A stretch of DNA of 44,525 nucleotides, taken from NCBI GenBank assembly GCA_019694155.1, contig JAIBCN010000079.1, forward strand, positions 1 through 44,525. Reading direction: 5' to 3'. This document shows positions 31,729 through 38,904 of the stretch, piece by piece. Position 1 is the stretch's first letter. Each line of letters opens with the position of its first letter. A model generated the notes under the pieces. The model was not told where the DNA came from and searched no databases. It saw only the letters and a program-made list of their open reading frames with translations. A program made the position numbers and the translations under genes. Origin of the DNA: Vicinamibacteria bacterium (GTDB taxonomy: Bacteria; Acidobacteriota; Vicinamibacteria; Fen-336; JAGNNV01).

Positions 31729-33488
31729 CAGGGTGTCCTCTCAGCGGCAGCTACGCGGGCCGCGACTTCGGCAAAGCGCGCCGGGGTCGGCGCCAGAATT
31801 CGCAGAGCTGCGAGAGCGAGGCCGAACGTGTCGAGAGACTCGTTTCGTTCGCGACCCGGCCGCATTGCCCACTTCCGCACGGGCACGCCATATTTGTTTC
31901 TCTGCACCACCTGGTGCTCTGCCGTCAGCTCCGAGAAGAAGGCATCGCCGACCGTGTCCGGGAAATGGATGTAGCCGGGCAGGTCCGGGTCTTCAATTCG
32001 AAGTCGGGCGTAGATGAGTCCCTTCACCTGCGAGGCGTCGACCAGGTGCCTTTGGACCGTTCCGTGCGGGGTGCGAAGGGCCTTCGGGGGCGAGACGAGC
32101 ATCCCATTGAGTCCACCGTCGCGGCCGACCGATGCCCTGACGCCTCGGTTCTGCCTTGGGATGACGGCGCGATAGACGGCGCCGGTGCGATGACCGAGGC
32201 AGTCCACCAGCGTGGACGCGATGCGCGCGTGACCCCCGCCCTCACGCGGCCACGATCGCAGCAGCATTTCGTCCAGGGTGCGCCACGTCTCCGCGTCCTC
32301 GGGATCGCCCGGGAACGACTCTCGCGAGATCACCCACGAGATCTCTCCAGCAGTCCAACCGACCACGAGGGCTTCGAGCCGGTCGTCTTGGGTATCGACT
32401 CCGCACGTGAGAACGTCGACCGCGGCCGGAACTTCCTCGGCGTAGTGCTCGCGACGGAGGAGGAGGGACGCGCTCTCGACGCCATCGGTCGGGGCTTCCC
32501 AGCTTTCGCCCCTGGTCAGATTGACCCAGGTCTGGAGGGTGTCCGGTTGCCGCTTCGCCTGAAGGAACGCGGCGACCATCTCCGAGAGTCGAACCCAGGG
32601 CGAGCAGACGGCCCATGCGCGGTACCCGCGAATCCGGGTGACCTCCGGGGCCTCGGGCCGCCACGTCGCGGCCGAGAACATCGCCGCGCGCTCGGCATCC
32701 TCGATGCGCCCGCGGCAATGCGGACACTCGATGTACGCGGTCGACGGGTCTCCGGTCTCCCAACGAACGTGATTCCACTCGACGACGAAGGCGACTGAAC
32801 ACCGCGGGCAGGGCGCCCAGAGGGACCGTCTGTCAGAGCGTTCGAACCAGTCCTCGATCCGCGACGCGTGCTTGATGGTAGGGGTACTCGCCAAGACGAC
32901 TTTCCGACGGCGGAAGGCAGCGGTCCGCTGGATGGCGAGGGCGAGCGGGTCGCCCTCCGGAGTCGCCGCTGGCCAGTGGTCAATCTCGTCACACCAGAGC
33001 CAACGCACCGGCCGCGAGGCGAGGGACGCAGGAGAGTTCGCCCCGCATAGCGTCAGCGGGGACGAGTTCAGGCGTTTGTGCAGAACGGCATCGCCCGTTG
33101 TCCGTGTCTTCGACGTCGTGGCCTGCAGGGAGCAAGCCTTCAGGGCGGGAGAGAGTCGATCCTGCGAGAACGAGCCGGAGAGCTCGAGCGTCGGCAAGAT
33201 CACCATGCCGGGCCCGGGGTCGTTCGAGTAGGCGAAGAGGACCCCGTTAATTAGCACCTCCGTTTTCCCTATCTGGCTGGAGAAGAAAAGGACGACGGTG
33301 TCGACCGATGACTCCGTGAGCGCATTCATCGGCTCGCGGAGGTAGGGGGTGCGATCCGTGCGCCACGGCCCAGGGACCGGGCTTTCTCCGCGCCCGAGAT
33401 GCCGGTGCTCGTCGGCCCATCCCGCCACCGAAACGCGCGGCGGCGGTGCGAACCTCCTCCACGTTCGATCGACCAGGTTATTGAGCAT
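31728..33488 (-). CDS. Terminase large subunit (GpA family)
   Basis: The 586-aa product is the DNA-packaging ATPase and nuclease. The Walker A-like motif is SSQIGKTE (70-77), and Walker B is VRWLWCDEID with Asp167 and Glu168. Two CxxC pairs at Cys227/230 (CPRC) and Cys255/258 (CPHC) form the zinc insertion of lambda gpA-type large terminases. The nuclease domain begins with CGVDTQDDRLEALVVGW, the conserved Asp of the RNase-H-like fold. Length fits the family, which is usually about 600-640 aa. The start overlaps the small subunit by 11 nt. Confidence 0.93.
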   Translation of the reverse strand: MLNNLVDRTWRRFAPPPRVSVAGWADEHRHLGRGESPVPGPWRTDRTPYLREPMNALTESSVDTVVLFFSSQIGKTEVLINGVLFAYSNDPGPGMVILPTLELSGSFSQDRLSPALKACSLQATTSKTRTTGDAVLHKRLNSSPLTLCGANSPASLASRPVRWLWCDEIDHWPAATPEGDPLALAIQRTAAFRRRKVVLASTPTIKHASRIEDWFERSDRRSLWAPCPRCSVAFVVEWNHVRWETGDPSTAYIECPHCRGRIEDAERAAMFSAATWRPEAPEVTRIRGYRAWAVCSPWVRLSEMVAAFLQAKRQPDTLQTWVNLTRGESWEAPTDGVESASLLLRREHYAEEVPAAVDVLTCGVDTQDDRLEALVVGWTAGEISWVISRESFPGDPEDAETWRTLDEMLLRSWPREGGGHARIASTLVDCLGHRTGAVYRAVIPRQNRGVRASVGRDGGLNGMLVSPPKALRTPHGTVQRHLVDASQVKGLIYARLRIEDPDLPGYIHFPDTVGDAFFSELTAEHQVVQRNKYGVPVRKWAMRPGRERNESLDTFGLALAALRILAPTPARFAEVAARVAAAERTP

Positions 33489-33951
33489 CGCTCCCCCGAT
33501 CAGCCAGGACCTGAAGGCGCGTTCGGCACACGTCGTCGACCGCTCGTTCTTGCTCTGGTGTGATGGCCCCCGATGACACGAGATCTCCGGCCAGCCCCAG
33601 CAGGGCTTCGCGGTGCACGTCGACTATCGCCGCCCATGCCTCCTCCACGGCGTCGGCCTCGAGGAGTTCCCCAGCCCGGAGTCTCGCTTCGCGCTCCAGC
33701 TTCTCGCGTTGCGCCCGGGCCAACGCGGCCCGCTCTTGCGCGAGGTCGAGAGTCCCACGACGCTGTTCACGGTGGGCGATATACGCGGCCACGATCGCAG
33801 CGCCGTCAAATTGTGCAGGAGCCCGCCCACGGCCCCGAATCGACGGCACGAAGACCCCGGCCTCCACCAGGCGAGCGAAGGTCCTCCCGGCCATTCTGAG
33901 GAGCCGCGCGGCCGATGCGGTCGTGAATGCGGGGGAGGATGCCTTGCCCAC
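33478..33951 (-). CDS. Terminase small subunit (Nu1-like)
   Basis: The 157-aa product starts at GTG 33951, 1 nt after the stop of the small gene above; an earlier GTG at 34008 would overlap that gene fully. Residues 5-55 form a winged helix-turn-helix (FTTASAARLLRMAGRTFARL; VPSIRGRGRAPAQF), the DNA-recognition module of lambda Nu1. A long coiled-coil helix (LDLAQERAALARAQREKLER) and DAVEEAWAAIVDVHREALLG follow, as in Nu1-family dimers. It recognises the packaging site and hands DNA to the GpA-type subunit. No cos site was found. Confidence 0.85.
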   Translation of the reverse strand: MGKASSPAFTTASAARLLRMAGRTFARLVEAGVFVPSIRGRGRAPAQFDGAAIVAAYIAHREQRRGTLDLAQERAALARAQREKLEREARLRAGELLEADAVEEAWAAIVDVHREALLGLAGDLVSSGAITPEQERAVDDVCRTRLQVLADRGSDAQ

Positions 33952-33952
33952 G

Positions 33953-34105
33953 TTATGCCCCGCCTCTCGCGAGGGCCTCAGCCTGGTTGGATTCAGGGGC
34001 CTTCTCACCCGCCGGGATTGTCGACGTGTGGGGTCCCCGACACACTTCGACTGAGCTTCTTTCGAAGCGGAAGTTTTCGCCGGTGGTCATCACCTTGGCA
34101 TCCAT
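33953..34105 (-). CDS. 50-aa phage protein, unknown
   Basis: The product is 50 aa (begins MDAKVMTTGENFRFERS). The gene fills the 100-nt gap exactly: ATG 34105 is 5 nt below the stop of the 71-aa gene, GGGGA lies about 10 nt upstream, and its TAA is 1 nt from the terminase GTG. No motif is recognised and the C-terminus is polar. The packing is the chief evidence. Confidence 0.55.
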   Translation of the reverse strand: MDAKVMTTGENFRFERSSVEVCRGPHTSTIPAGEKAPESNQAEALARGGA

Positions 34106-34110
34106 GCTTT

Positions 34111-34326
34111 TCAGTTCCCCGAAGGGTGGTTGCCCTTGGGAGGGTTCGCAGCTTTGATCTTCGAGACAGAGCCTTGGATAACGAGGACGCCGAGGAGTTC
34201 CTCCGCGTTCGGCTCGCGCGTGACGCGGTGACCCAACTCGACCACGCCGCCCACCGTATCGGGAAGCCCGCGGGCGAGCGCGGTCAAGCGGGCATCGGCG
34301 GCCGCGTAGTCCATGATCTTGCTCAT
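34111..34326 (-). CDS. 71-aa phage protein, unknown
   Basis: The 71-aa product is small and helical at the N-terminus (MDYAAADARLTALARGLPDT), with a hydrophobic stretch (EELLGVLVIQGSVSKI). It overlaps the tape measure gene by ATGA at its start and is followed at 5 nt by the 50-aa gene. In siphophages a small tail-assembly chaperone often lies next to the tape measure gene, but here the order is reversed, so this is only a possibility. Confidence 0.6.
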   Translation of the reverse strand: MSKIMDYAAADARLTALARGLPDTVGGVVELGHRVTREPNAEELLGVLVIQGSVSKIKAANPPKGNHPSGN

Positions 34327-36749
34327 GCCATGTCCAACAGCATCGCGTTGCGGAAGGCCTTGCGGGTCTCGGCGGGCGCCCGCTCGGCGGCATCGACCAG
34401 TCGGCGCAGGAGCGAGAGCTGCTCATCATTCCCAGGCATCGCCGCCGCGATTTCCCCAGCCAGGATGTGGCCACCACCCCGCGGAATGACCGCCTCCTGA
34501 TTGTGGAGAGGCTGAAAGGACTCCGCGCCAAAGTCTGCGAAGTCCAGATTGGGCGTGCCCTGAGCGAAGCCCTCGGGCTTCGTGCTCTTGATCGTTACGA
34601 TCTGCTTTGCCGTGGCCGCCGCGATGGCCGCCGCGGAGGCAAACCCAAGGATGCCGCCCTGCGCGAAGGCCTTGACGATGGCGGCCGCCGCGTCTATGGC
34701 TGTCGCCGCGATGGCCGCCGCCTTGTTCTTGCCAAACAGGTCGCGGAGGATGGATCCGGCAGAGGAGGCAACGCCCTCGAGCGTGGCGATCGAGAACTTC
34801 CCCTTCGTCTCTTCGACCGCCATCTGCGCGTCGGTCGACTTCTTGTGGGCTTTCTCGAGTTCGTCGTGGGTGAACTTTCCTGAGGCGAGCATTTCGGCAT
34901 AGAGCCGCTTCGCATTGTCGGCCTCAGCCTGCAGCTCCTCCCGGGTCTTGAACCCCGATGCCGCCGCGGCGAGTTCGATCGTGGCGTAGTAGCCCTGCGC
35001 GGCCTCGGCCTGGATCCGATACTTCTCGGTCACGGCCGCAACGTCCTCCGCGTAGCGCTGCTCGTTCGAGAGCTTCAGGAAGGCGAGCGCCTCGATCTCC
35101 TTGTCCCTCGCGATCTGGATCTGAAGGAGCTTGTTCTCGGTCCCAGTCGTCAGGGAGAGAGCGATCGCCTGTTGAACCTCGCGCTCTTTGTTCACGATCT
35201 CGTCGCCGGCAAGGGTCGCGGCGGCCACGCGCTGGGCGTACTTCTCCACAATGAGCCGCTCCATCTCCGCGTGCTGGGCGTCCGACTCGAACTTGAGCCC
35301 TTTCAGACTTTCGAGTTCCTTCTGCTTCGCCGCTTCGATCTCAGCTAGCCGCTTCTCGAGCCCTACCTTGGTTCCGATTTCGATCTCGGCATTGAGCGCC
35401 CGGAAGGCCTCCGCGACCTTGTCGGCCATGTCCTGATTCTTCGCCGCGGCGCCATCCGCGGCGTCTCCCTGCTTGTTGGTCGCGGCCGTCACGGAGTTGA
35501 TGGAGCCCCGCGTGTTCTCCATGTTGTAAGCAAGTCGGAACAGAGAGCCTGAGAACTCGTCGAGCTTCGCGTGGAGCGCGCTCTGCCCGACTACCCCCTT
35601 GGCGGCCTCTGCGGTGGACTTCGCGAGGCTCAGGGTCATCGCGTCGAGCTTGGTCTTCGCTTCGGACGTCATCGCCGCGAGCTGCTTCGTGCTCTCGCTC
35701 GCGAAGGGCAGCGACGAGGCGAGGCGTGCCATCGCGTCGACTGTGCCGACGACCCCGCCGGCGAAGCCAAGTACGGCAGTAAGAACCCCGTTCACGATGG
35801 TCTCGGCTGCGGCGAAGACGCTCGCGAAAATATGGCCGATCGTGATCACCCCTTGCCCAGCGTTCACGACGGCGATTGCGACGCCCTCGATGAGCCCGAC
35901 CAGGCCACCCACGAGAGACTGTTGACTCTGGCCGAACGATGCTGAGAGGGCCTTGCCCACTCCGTTCACCCCGGCCATCAGAGATCTTGATCCGACGAGC
36001 GCGCTCGAGAAACCGTCCCCGAAGTTCTTCAGAGCGTTCCTCCCTCGCGTGACGCTCTCGGCCAGAGTGAGCTGCGCCTCTCCGATGGTCTCGGTCTTTT
36101 TCTTCGCAGCGTCCATCGCCGCGCCATAGAAAGCGGTCTTCTTCTCGGCATCGGTGAGTTGTTCTGCCGACTTGCCGAGCTTCTTCGCGTATTCCTCGTT
36201 GGCCTTGGAGACGTTCACCGTCAGACCGAGGTTGTCCAGGATCATCGGAGAGCTGCGGCCAAGGGCCGTGATGAGGTCATCGAAGGACTTCTTCGCGTCC
36301 TGGCCCATCGCTCGCCCGAGCGTCGTCGCCGCTTTCGCCATCGTCCCGAACGAATCGGCAGTGACAGGCAGGCCGAGTAGAAGAGCCTTATTTCCAGCGG
36401 CCATGAGATCGAGGTCGGAGATCAGGCCCTTCGAAGCCTCTCGCGACGTCGCGAGCATCGACTCCTTCGTCAGCCCGATGGACTCCGAGAGGTTCGAGAA
36501 TGCACTATCGATTCCGCGGACCTCGCCACCGCGCGCGAGGAGCTCTCCGATCGCCGTCCCGATCGTCTCAAGGGAGTTCTTCGCGATCTCGCCGAGCTTC
36601 ACGAACACTCCGAAGTTGACGGCCTGGCTGATGCTCTTGACGCTGTTCGCGGCCTGCTCCGCCTGCTTGGGAATCTGAGAGAGGGCGACCTTGTACTGCT
36701 TGTCGTCGACGGAAAGGACGAGCACGGCTTCGGCGAGCTGCTTAGCCAT
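34323..36749 (-). CDS. Tail tape measure protein
   Basis: The 808-aa product sets tail length and helps DNA ejection. The N-terminus is a TMP-type head (LSVDDKQYKVALSQIPKQAE). Residues about 90-290 are helical with GLPVTADSFGTMAKAATTL. A hydrophobic Ala/Gly/Val patch follows (AETIVNGVLTAVLGFAGGVV), then long heptad-rich coiled coils (residues 430-690). It ends with FAQGTPNLDFADFGAESF and PLHNQEAVIPRGGG, the F-x-x-G-x-(P/D)-x-x-(D/F)...LH-x-x-E-A-V motif typical of TMP C-termini. 808 aa predicts a short tail of about 120 nm if the usual 1.5 angstroms per residue holds. It is unusual that it lies upstream of the terminase genes. Confidence 0.85.
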   Translation of the reverse strand: MAKQLAEAVLVLSVDDKQYKVALSQIPKQAEQAANSVKSISQAVNFGVFVKLGEIAKNSLETIGTAIGELLARGGEVRGIDSAFSNLSESIGLTKESMLATSREASKGLISDLDLMAAGNKALLLGLPVTADSFGTMAKAATTLGRAMGQDAKKSFDDLITALGRSSPMILDNLGLTVNVSKANEEYAKKLGKSAEQLTDAEKKTAFYGAAMDAAKKKTETIGEAQLTLAESVTRGRNALKNFGDGFSSALVGSRSLMAGVNGVGKALSASFGQSQQSLVGGLVGLIEGVAIAVVNAGQGVITIGHIFASVFAAAETIVNGVLTAVLGFAGGVVGTVDAMARLASSLPFASESTKQLAAMTSEAKTKLDAMTLSLAKSTAEAAKGVVGQSALHAKLDEFSGSLFRLAYNMENTRGSINSVTAATNKQGDAADGAAAKNQDMADKVAEAFRALNAEIEIGTKVGLEKRLAEIEAAKQKELESLKGLKFESDAQHAEMERLIVEKYAQRVAAATLAGDEIVNKEREVQQAIALSLTTGTENKLLQIQIARDKEIEALAFLKLSNEQRYAEDVAAVTEKYRIQAEAAQGYYATIELAAAASGFKTREELQAEADNAKRLYAEMLASGKFTHDELEKAHKKSTDAQMAVEETKGKFSIATLEGVASSAGSILRDLFGKNKAAAIAATAIDAAAAIVKAFAQGGILGFASAAAIAAATAKQIVTIKSTKPEGFAQGTPNLDFADFGAESFQPLHNQEAVIPRGGGHILAGEIAAAMPGNDEQLSLLRRLVDAAERAPAETRKAFRNAMLLDMA

Positions 36750-36776
36750 TGTGGACCTCCAGAGGGATGCGGCGCG

Positions 36777-36983
36777 TCACGCGGTGGCAGGATCGCAGTC
36801 GGCAGCGCGGATCCGCCGCTGCGCCGCGAGAAGGGCGACCAGACCGTCGCGGCGGGACTCAATCAGTGTCGCGAGGGCCGGCGGAATCGCGCCGCTCGCA
36901 TAGAGGCCGGTGCCGTCAGAGTCGAGCGTGACTCCCGCGGCGACCGCGCGCTCGAGGATCTCAATCAGCTTCAGGTCGATCAT
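36777..36983 (-). CDS. TubC N-terminal docking-domain-like small protein
   Basis: The 68-aa product resembles the TubC_N docking domain: IEILERAVAAGVTLDSDGTG, LYASGAIPPALATLIESRRD and GLVALLAAQR follow the L-x-x-A-x-x-x-G-V-x-L then P-x-(L/A)-x-x-x-I-x-x-x-(R/K)-x-x-L-x-x-L-L pattern. Such domains occur in NRPS/PKS subunit docking and also, as small proteins, in phage and plasmid replication regions. I cannot tell which partner it docks to. It overlaps the upstream regulator gene by ATGA and ends 27 nt before the tape measure gene. Confidence 0.6.
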   Translation of the reverse strand: MIDLKLIEILERAVAAGVTLDSDGTGLYASGAIPPALATLIESRRDGLVALLAAQRRIRAADCDPATA

Positions 36984-37702
36984 GCGGTGGCCCTACCTGA
37001 GCGGAGCTGGGCGAGGAGCACCGCGTTTTCCTTCTCCGCGATGAACGGGAACTTGTTGACGATCAGAAAGTGGATCGCCTCGCGCCCGATGTGGCTCCCC
37101 GGATCGACACCCATCGAACGCAAGGTCTCTTCCAACTCCGCACGGTCACGCGGCTGGGCGTCACCCGGCCAAGACGCGCAGATCTCTCCCGCACGGGTTC
37201 TAGAAGCGGGTTTATCCGTTAAGGGTTCAATTGCAGTTTCGGGGGTGGTGCGGAGTTCATTTCTTCGGTGGTCGCCGGAAAACTCTTTGGTGGTACCGGT
37301 GAAGTTCTTTGTGTGGTCGCAGGAAAACTCTTTGGTGGTACCGGTGAAGTTTCTTCGTAGGTTGTCAACCAGCAGCGAATACTCGCTGCTGGACCGTGCC
37401 TCGTCCCTGCGGGAGCCTCCGCGCTCAACTCTCAGCACGCCGGCCGCTTCGAGTTCCTTGATGGCCTTGATGACGGTCGGGCTTGAGAGTCCGCATGCCC
37501 TGGCGATGGTCGCAACCGATGGACCGGCCGGGCCCGCGGCGGTGGAACGCGTGCTGAGGGTGCGCCGCGAGACCCATCGCTCTGCCAAGACGAGTAGGAC
37601 AACACGCGCAGCGGACTTCAACCGACACTGATCGGAAGCCACGAAGCGGGCCACGAGCAGCGTCGGCGAACCGAACGCAGGAGCGAGGATGTCTCCGCTC
37701 AC
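36980..37702 (-). CDS. Winged-helix replication or regulatory protein
   Basis: The 240-aa product starts at GTG 37702 in a GTGA overlap. Residues about 25-105 contain a winged-helix-turn-helix (SVATIARACGLSSPTVIKAI; ELEAAGVLRVERGG), the pattern of phage replication-initiation and helix-turn-helix (DnaD/GntR-like) proteins. An Arg/Ser-rich linker carries a perfect-looking 15-residue tandem repeat (NFTGTTKEFSCDHTK-type). The last 60 residues form a compact helical domain (ELEETLRSMGVDPGSHIGRE). It could initiate replication of the excised element or regulate its operon. Confidence 0.7.
   Translation of the reverse strand: MSGDILAPAFGSPTLLVARFVASDQCRLKSAARVVLLVLAERWVSRRTLSTRSTAAGPAGPSVATIARACGLSSPTVIKAIKELEAAGVLRVERGGSRRDEARSSSEYSLLVDNLRRNFTGTTKEFSCDHTKNFTGTTKEFSGDHRRNELRTTPETAIEPLTDKPASRTRAGEICASWPGDAQPRDRAELEETLRSMGVDPGSHIGREAIHFLIVNKFPFIAEKENAVLLAQLRSGRATA
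37269..37358. repeat. In-frame 45-bp tandem repeat inside the winged-helix gene
   Basis: Two copies of a 45-bp unit containing CTTTGGTGGTACCGGTGAAG differ by a few bases and encode NFTGTTKEFSCDH and NFTGTTKEFSGDH in the linker. The unit length is a multiple of three, so copy-number change keeps the frame. The near-identity of the copies suggests recent duplication. Confidence 0.8.
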
Positions 37703-37998
37703 GCGCTCTTCCTCCTGGCCAGGAAGGCCTCGAGGCCGCGTTCTGAGAAGAGCAGTCGACGGCCGATGCGCACCGAACATGGCAACTCCGCACCGTTTCG
37801 GTAGAGCCACGCCGCCGACATCCCGAGACGCGCCGCGGCCTCGTGGACGTCGAGGTTTCGGTCGGCCGCGGCGCCTGCCGGGGCCTCCGTGGGCTCGCTG
37901 AGCCGCATCCGGACGCGCGCCTCAAGTTCGACGAGCCGCCCCAGCACTGCGGGCAGCTCATCGCGCGGGACGGTAGCGATATCGATCTCGAGGGTCAC
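37699..37998 (-). CDS. Helix-turn-helix DNA-binding protein (HTH_17-like)
   Basis: The 99-aa product starts at GTG 37998 (GTGA with the AlpA-like gene). The N-terminus is a short coiled coil (LPAVLGRLVELEARVRMRL), an oligomerisation segment. The C-terminus is an excisionase-type helix-turn-helix: LDVHEAAARLGMSAAWLYRN, CSVRIGRRLLFSERGLEAFL. This is the second such protein in the operon, so the pair may act on different sites. Its downstream gene begins within its stop. Confidence 0.75.
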   Translation of the reverse strand: MTLEIDIATVPRDELPAVLGRLVELEARVRMRLSEPTEAPAGAAADRNLDVHEAAARLGMSAAWLYRNGAELPCSVRIGRRLLFSERGLEAFLARRKSA

Positions 37999-38201
37999 CG
38001 TGCGGCCTCCCTTGCGCGCTCTCCGACCAGGCGCTCGACATCCACCGGGCGGATCGCCCGAACTCCGCCGGAGAGGCGCAGCGCTGGCAGCTTGCCCGCG
38101 TAGATCCAGTTCCTGACGGTCGCCGACGAGACCCCCAAGAGCCTCGCGGCATCCGAGGGAAGCAAGAGGTCGACGGCCGGTGTGACGGTTGCCGTGTTCA
38201 T
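37995..38201 (-). CDS. AlpA/excisionase-like DNA-binding protein
   Basis: The 68-aa product has the compact MerR/AlpA-type fold: LLLPSDAARLLGVSSATVRN, WIYAGKLPALRLSGGVRAIR, PVDVERLVGERAR. The helix-turn-helix and wing then (I/V)-R-P-x-D-V-E-x-L are the standard signature of phage and satellite excisionases (AlpA, Xis). It is the first gene of the leftward operon and divergent from the zinc-finger and integrase pair. In satellites AlpA both activates the operon and directs excision. Position and size fit that role. Confidence 0.8.
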   Translation of the reverse strand: MNTATVTPAVDLLLPSDAARLLGVSSATVRNWIYAGKLPALRLSGGVRAIRPVDVERLVGERAREAAR

Positions 38202-38221
38202 GAGTCAGAGTTTTACGATGC

Positions 38222-38265
38222 AAATACCTTGACAGATCATGCGGCGAGTATTACCGTAAATACCT
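38222..38265. promoter_or_regulatory. Divergent control region with repeated AAATACCT boxes
   Basis: AAATACCT occurs twice, at 38222-38229 and 38258-38265, and an opposite GTATT at 38248-38252 forms an inverted pair with AATAC of the second copy (GTATTACCGTAAATAC). A -35-like TTGACA at 38229-38234 reads toward the integrase operon. With usual spacing its start site would fall about at 38265, so the zinc-finger ATG (38266) may be leaderless. No close -10 consensus is seen. The boxes are candidate repressor or AlpA sites. Confidence 0.5.
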
Positions 38266-38904
38266 ATGACACTAAACCGCCGTCGTCCTACCCCAGAAAA
38301 CGCCTCTCTGCGCTTCCTGGTCGAGGATCTACTTGACGTCGTGGACGCCCCAGAAAGCGCCATCCGAGCAATGCAACAGGAGGCCGCGACCGTCCTCCTT
38401 CCTGGAGCGACGCAGGCCCTCTCTCGCCAGCAGCGGCGTCTGATCGCGTTGCCGCCAGCGGAGTTTCAAGAGCTTCGTCGTTTCCTACTGGATCAGCTGC
38501 GCAGCGTCGCGTTGCCTCAGATGCTGCCGCCAGGTATCGAGCGCATCCATGACGTGAAGCTAAGACTCAATCTGCAGCTGCGGGCCAACGCGGGCCCTGG
38601 TGGCGTGCCGATCGTCGATGGATCGGTGAGGGATGTCCTGTGGTTCTACGTCGCGCACCTGGTGAGTCGCGCGGGCACCTCGAAGCTCACGCTCTGTCCC
38701 GCACCACGGTCGCAGCGCGAGGCGGCGGCAGACGCCGCGTTCTGTGGGCGCCTCTTTGTGCGCCGAGGGACGGCCAAGGAGTTCTGCTCGCCGACTTGCC
38801 GTGCCAGAGTCGCAACGCAACGGGCTCGACACAAGGGAGCCACGGCGTCGGTGCGGCCAAAGAGACCGATCGCGAACGCCCATCGGAAAGGCGGTCACAA
38901 GTGA
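38266..38904 (+). CDS. CGNR-type zinc-finger protein coupled to integrase
   Basis: The 212-aa product has a helical N-terminus (RFLVEDLLDVVDAPESAI) and a C-terminal zinc finger CPAP...FCGRLFVRRGTAKEFCSPTCR with basic tail. This C-x(n)-C-G-R-x-F then F-C-S-x-x-C-R-x-R resembles the CGNR zinc-finger domain of regulators, although the middle spacing is longer than usual. It overlaps the integrase start as GTGA and so is probably its co-transcribed partner. The ATG directly follows the second AAATACCT box. It may be a DNA-binding accessory factor for integration, or a transcription regulator. Confidence 0.75.
   Translation: MTLNRRRPTPENASLRFLVEDLLDVVDAPESAIRAMQQEAATVLLPGATQALSRQQRRLIALPPAEFQELRRFLLDQLRSVALPQMLPPGIERIHDVKLRLNLQLRANAGPGGVPIVDGSVRDVLWFYVAHLVSRAGTSKLTLCPAPRSQREAAADAAFCGRLFVRRGTAKEFCSPTCRARVATQRARHKGATASVRPKRPIANAHRKGGHK

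Noticed and set aside
33952..34008. Earlier GTG start (34008) for the terminase small subunit
   Set aside because: It would fully overlap the end of the 50-aa gene and extend the protein beyond the winged helix with no conserved residues. GTG 33951 fits the 1-nt spacing.
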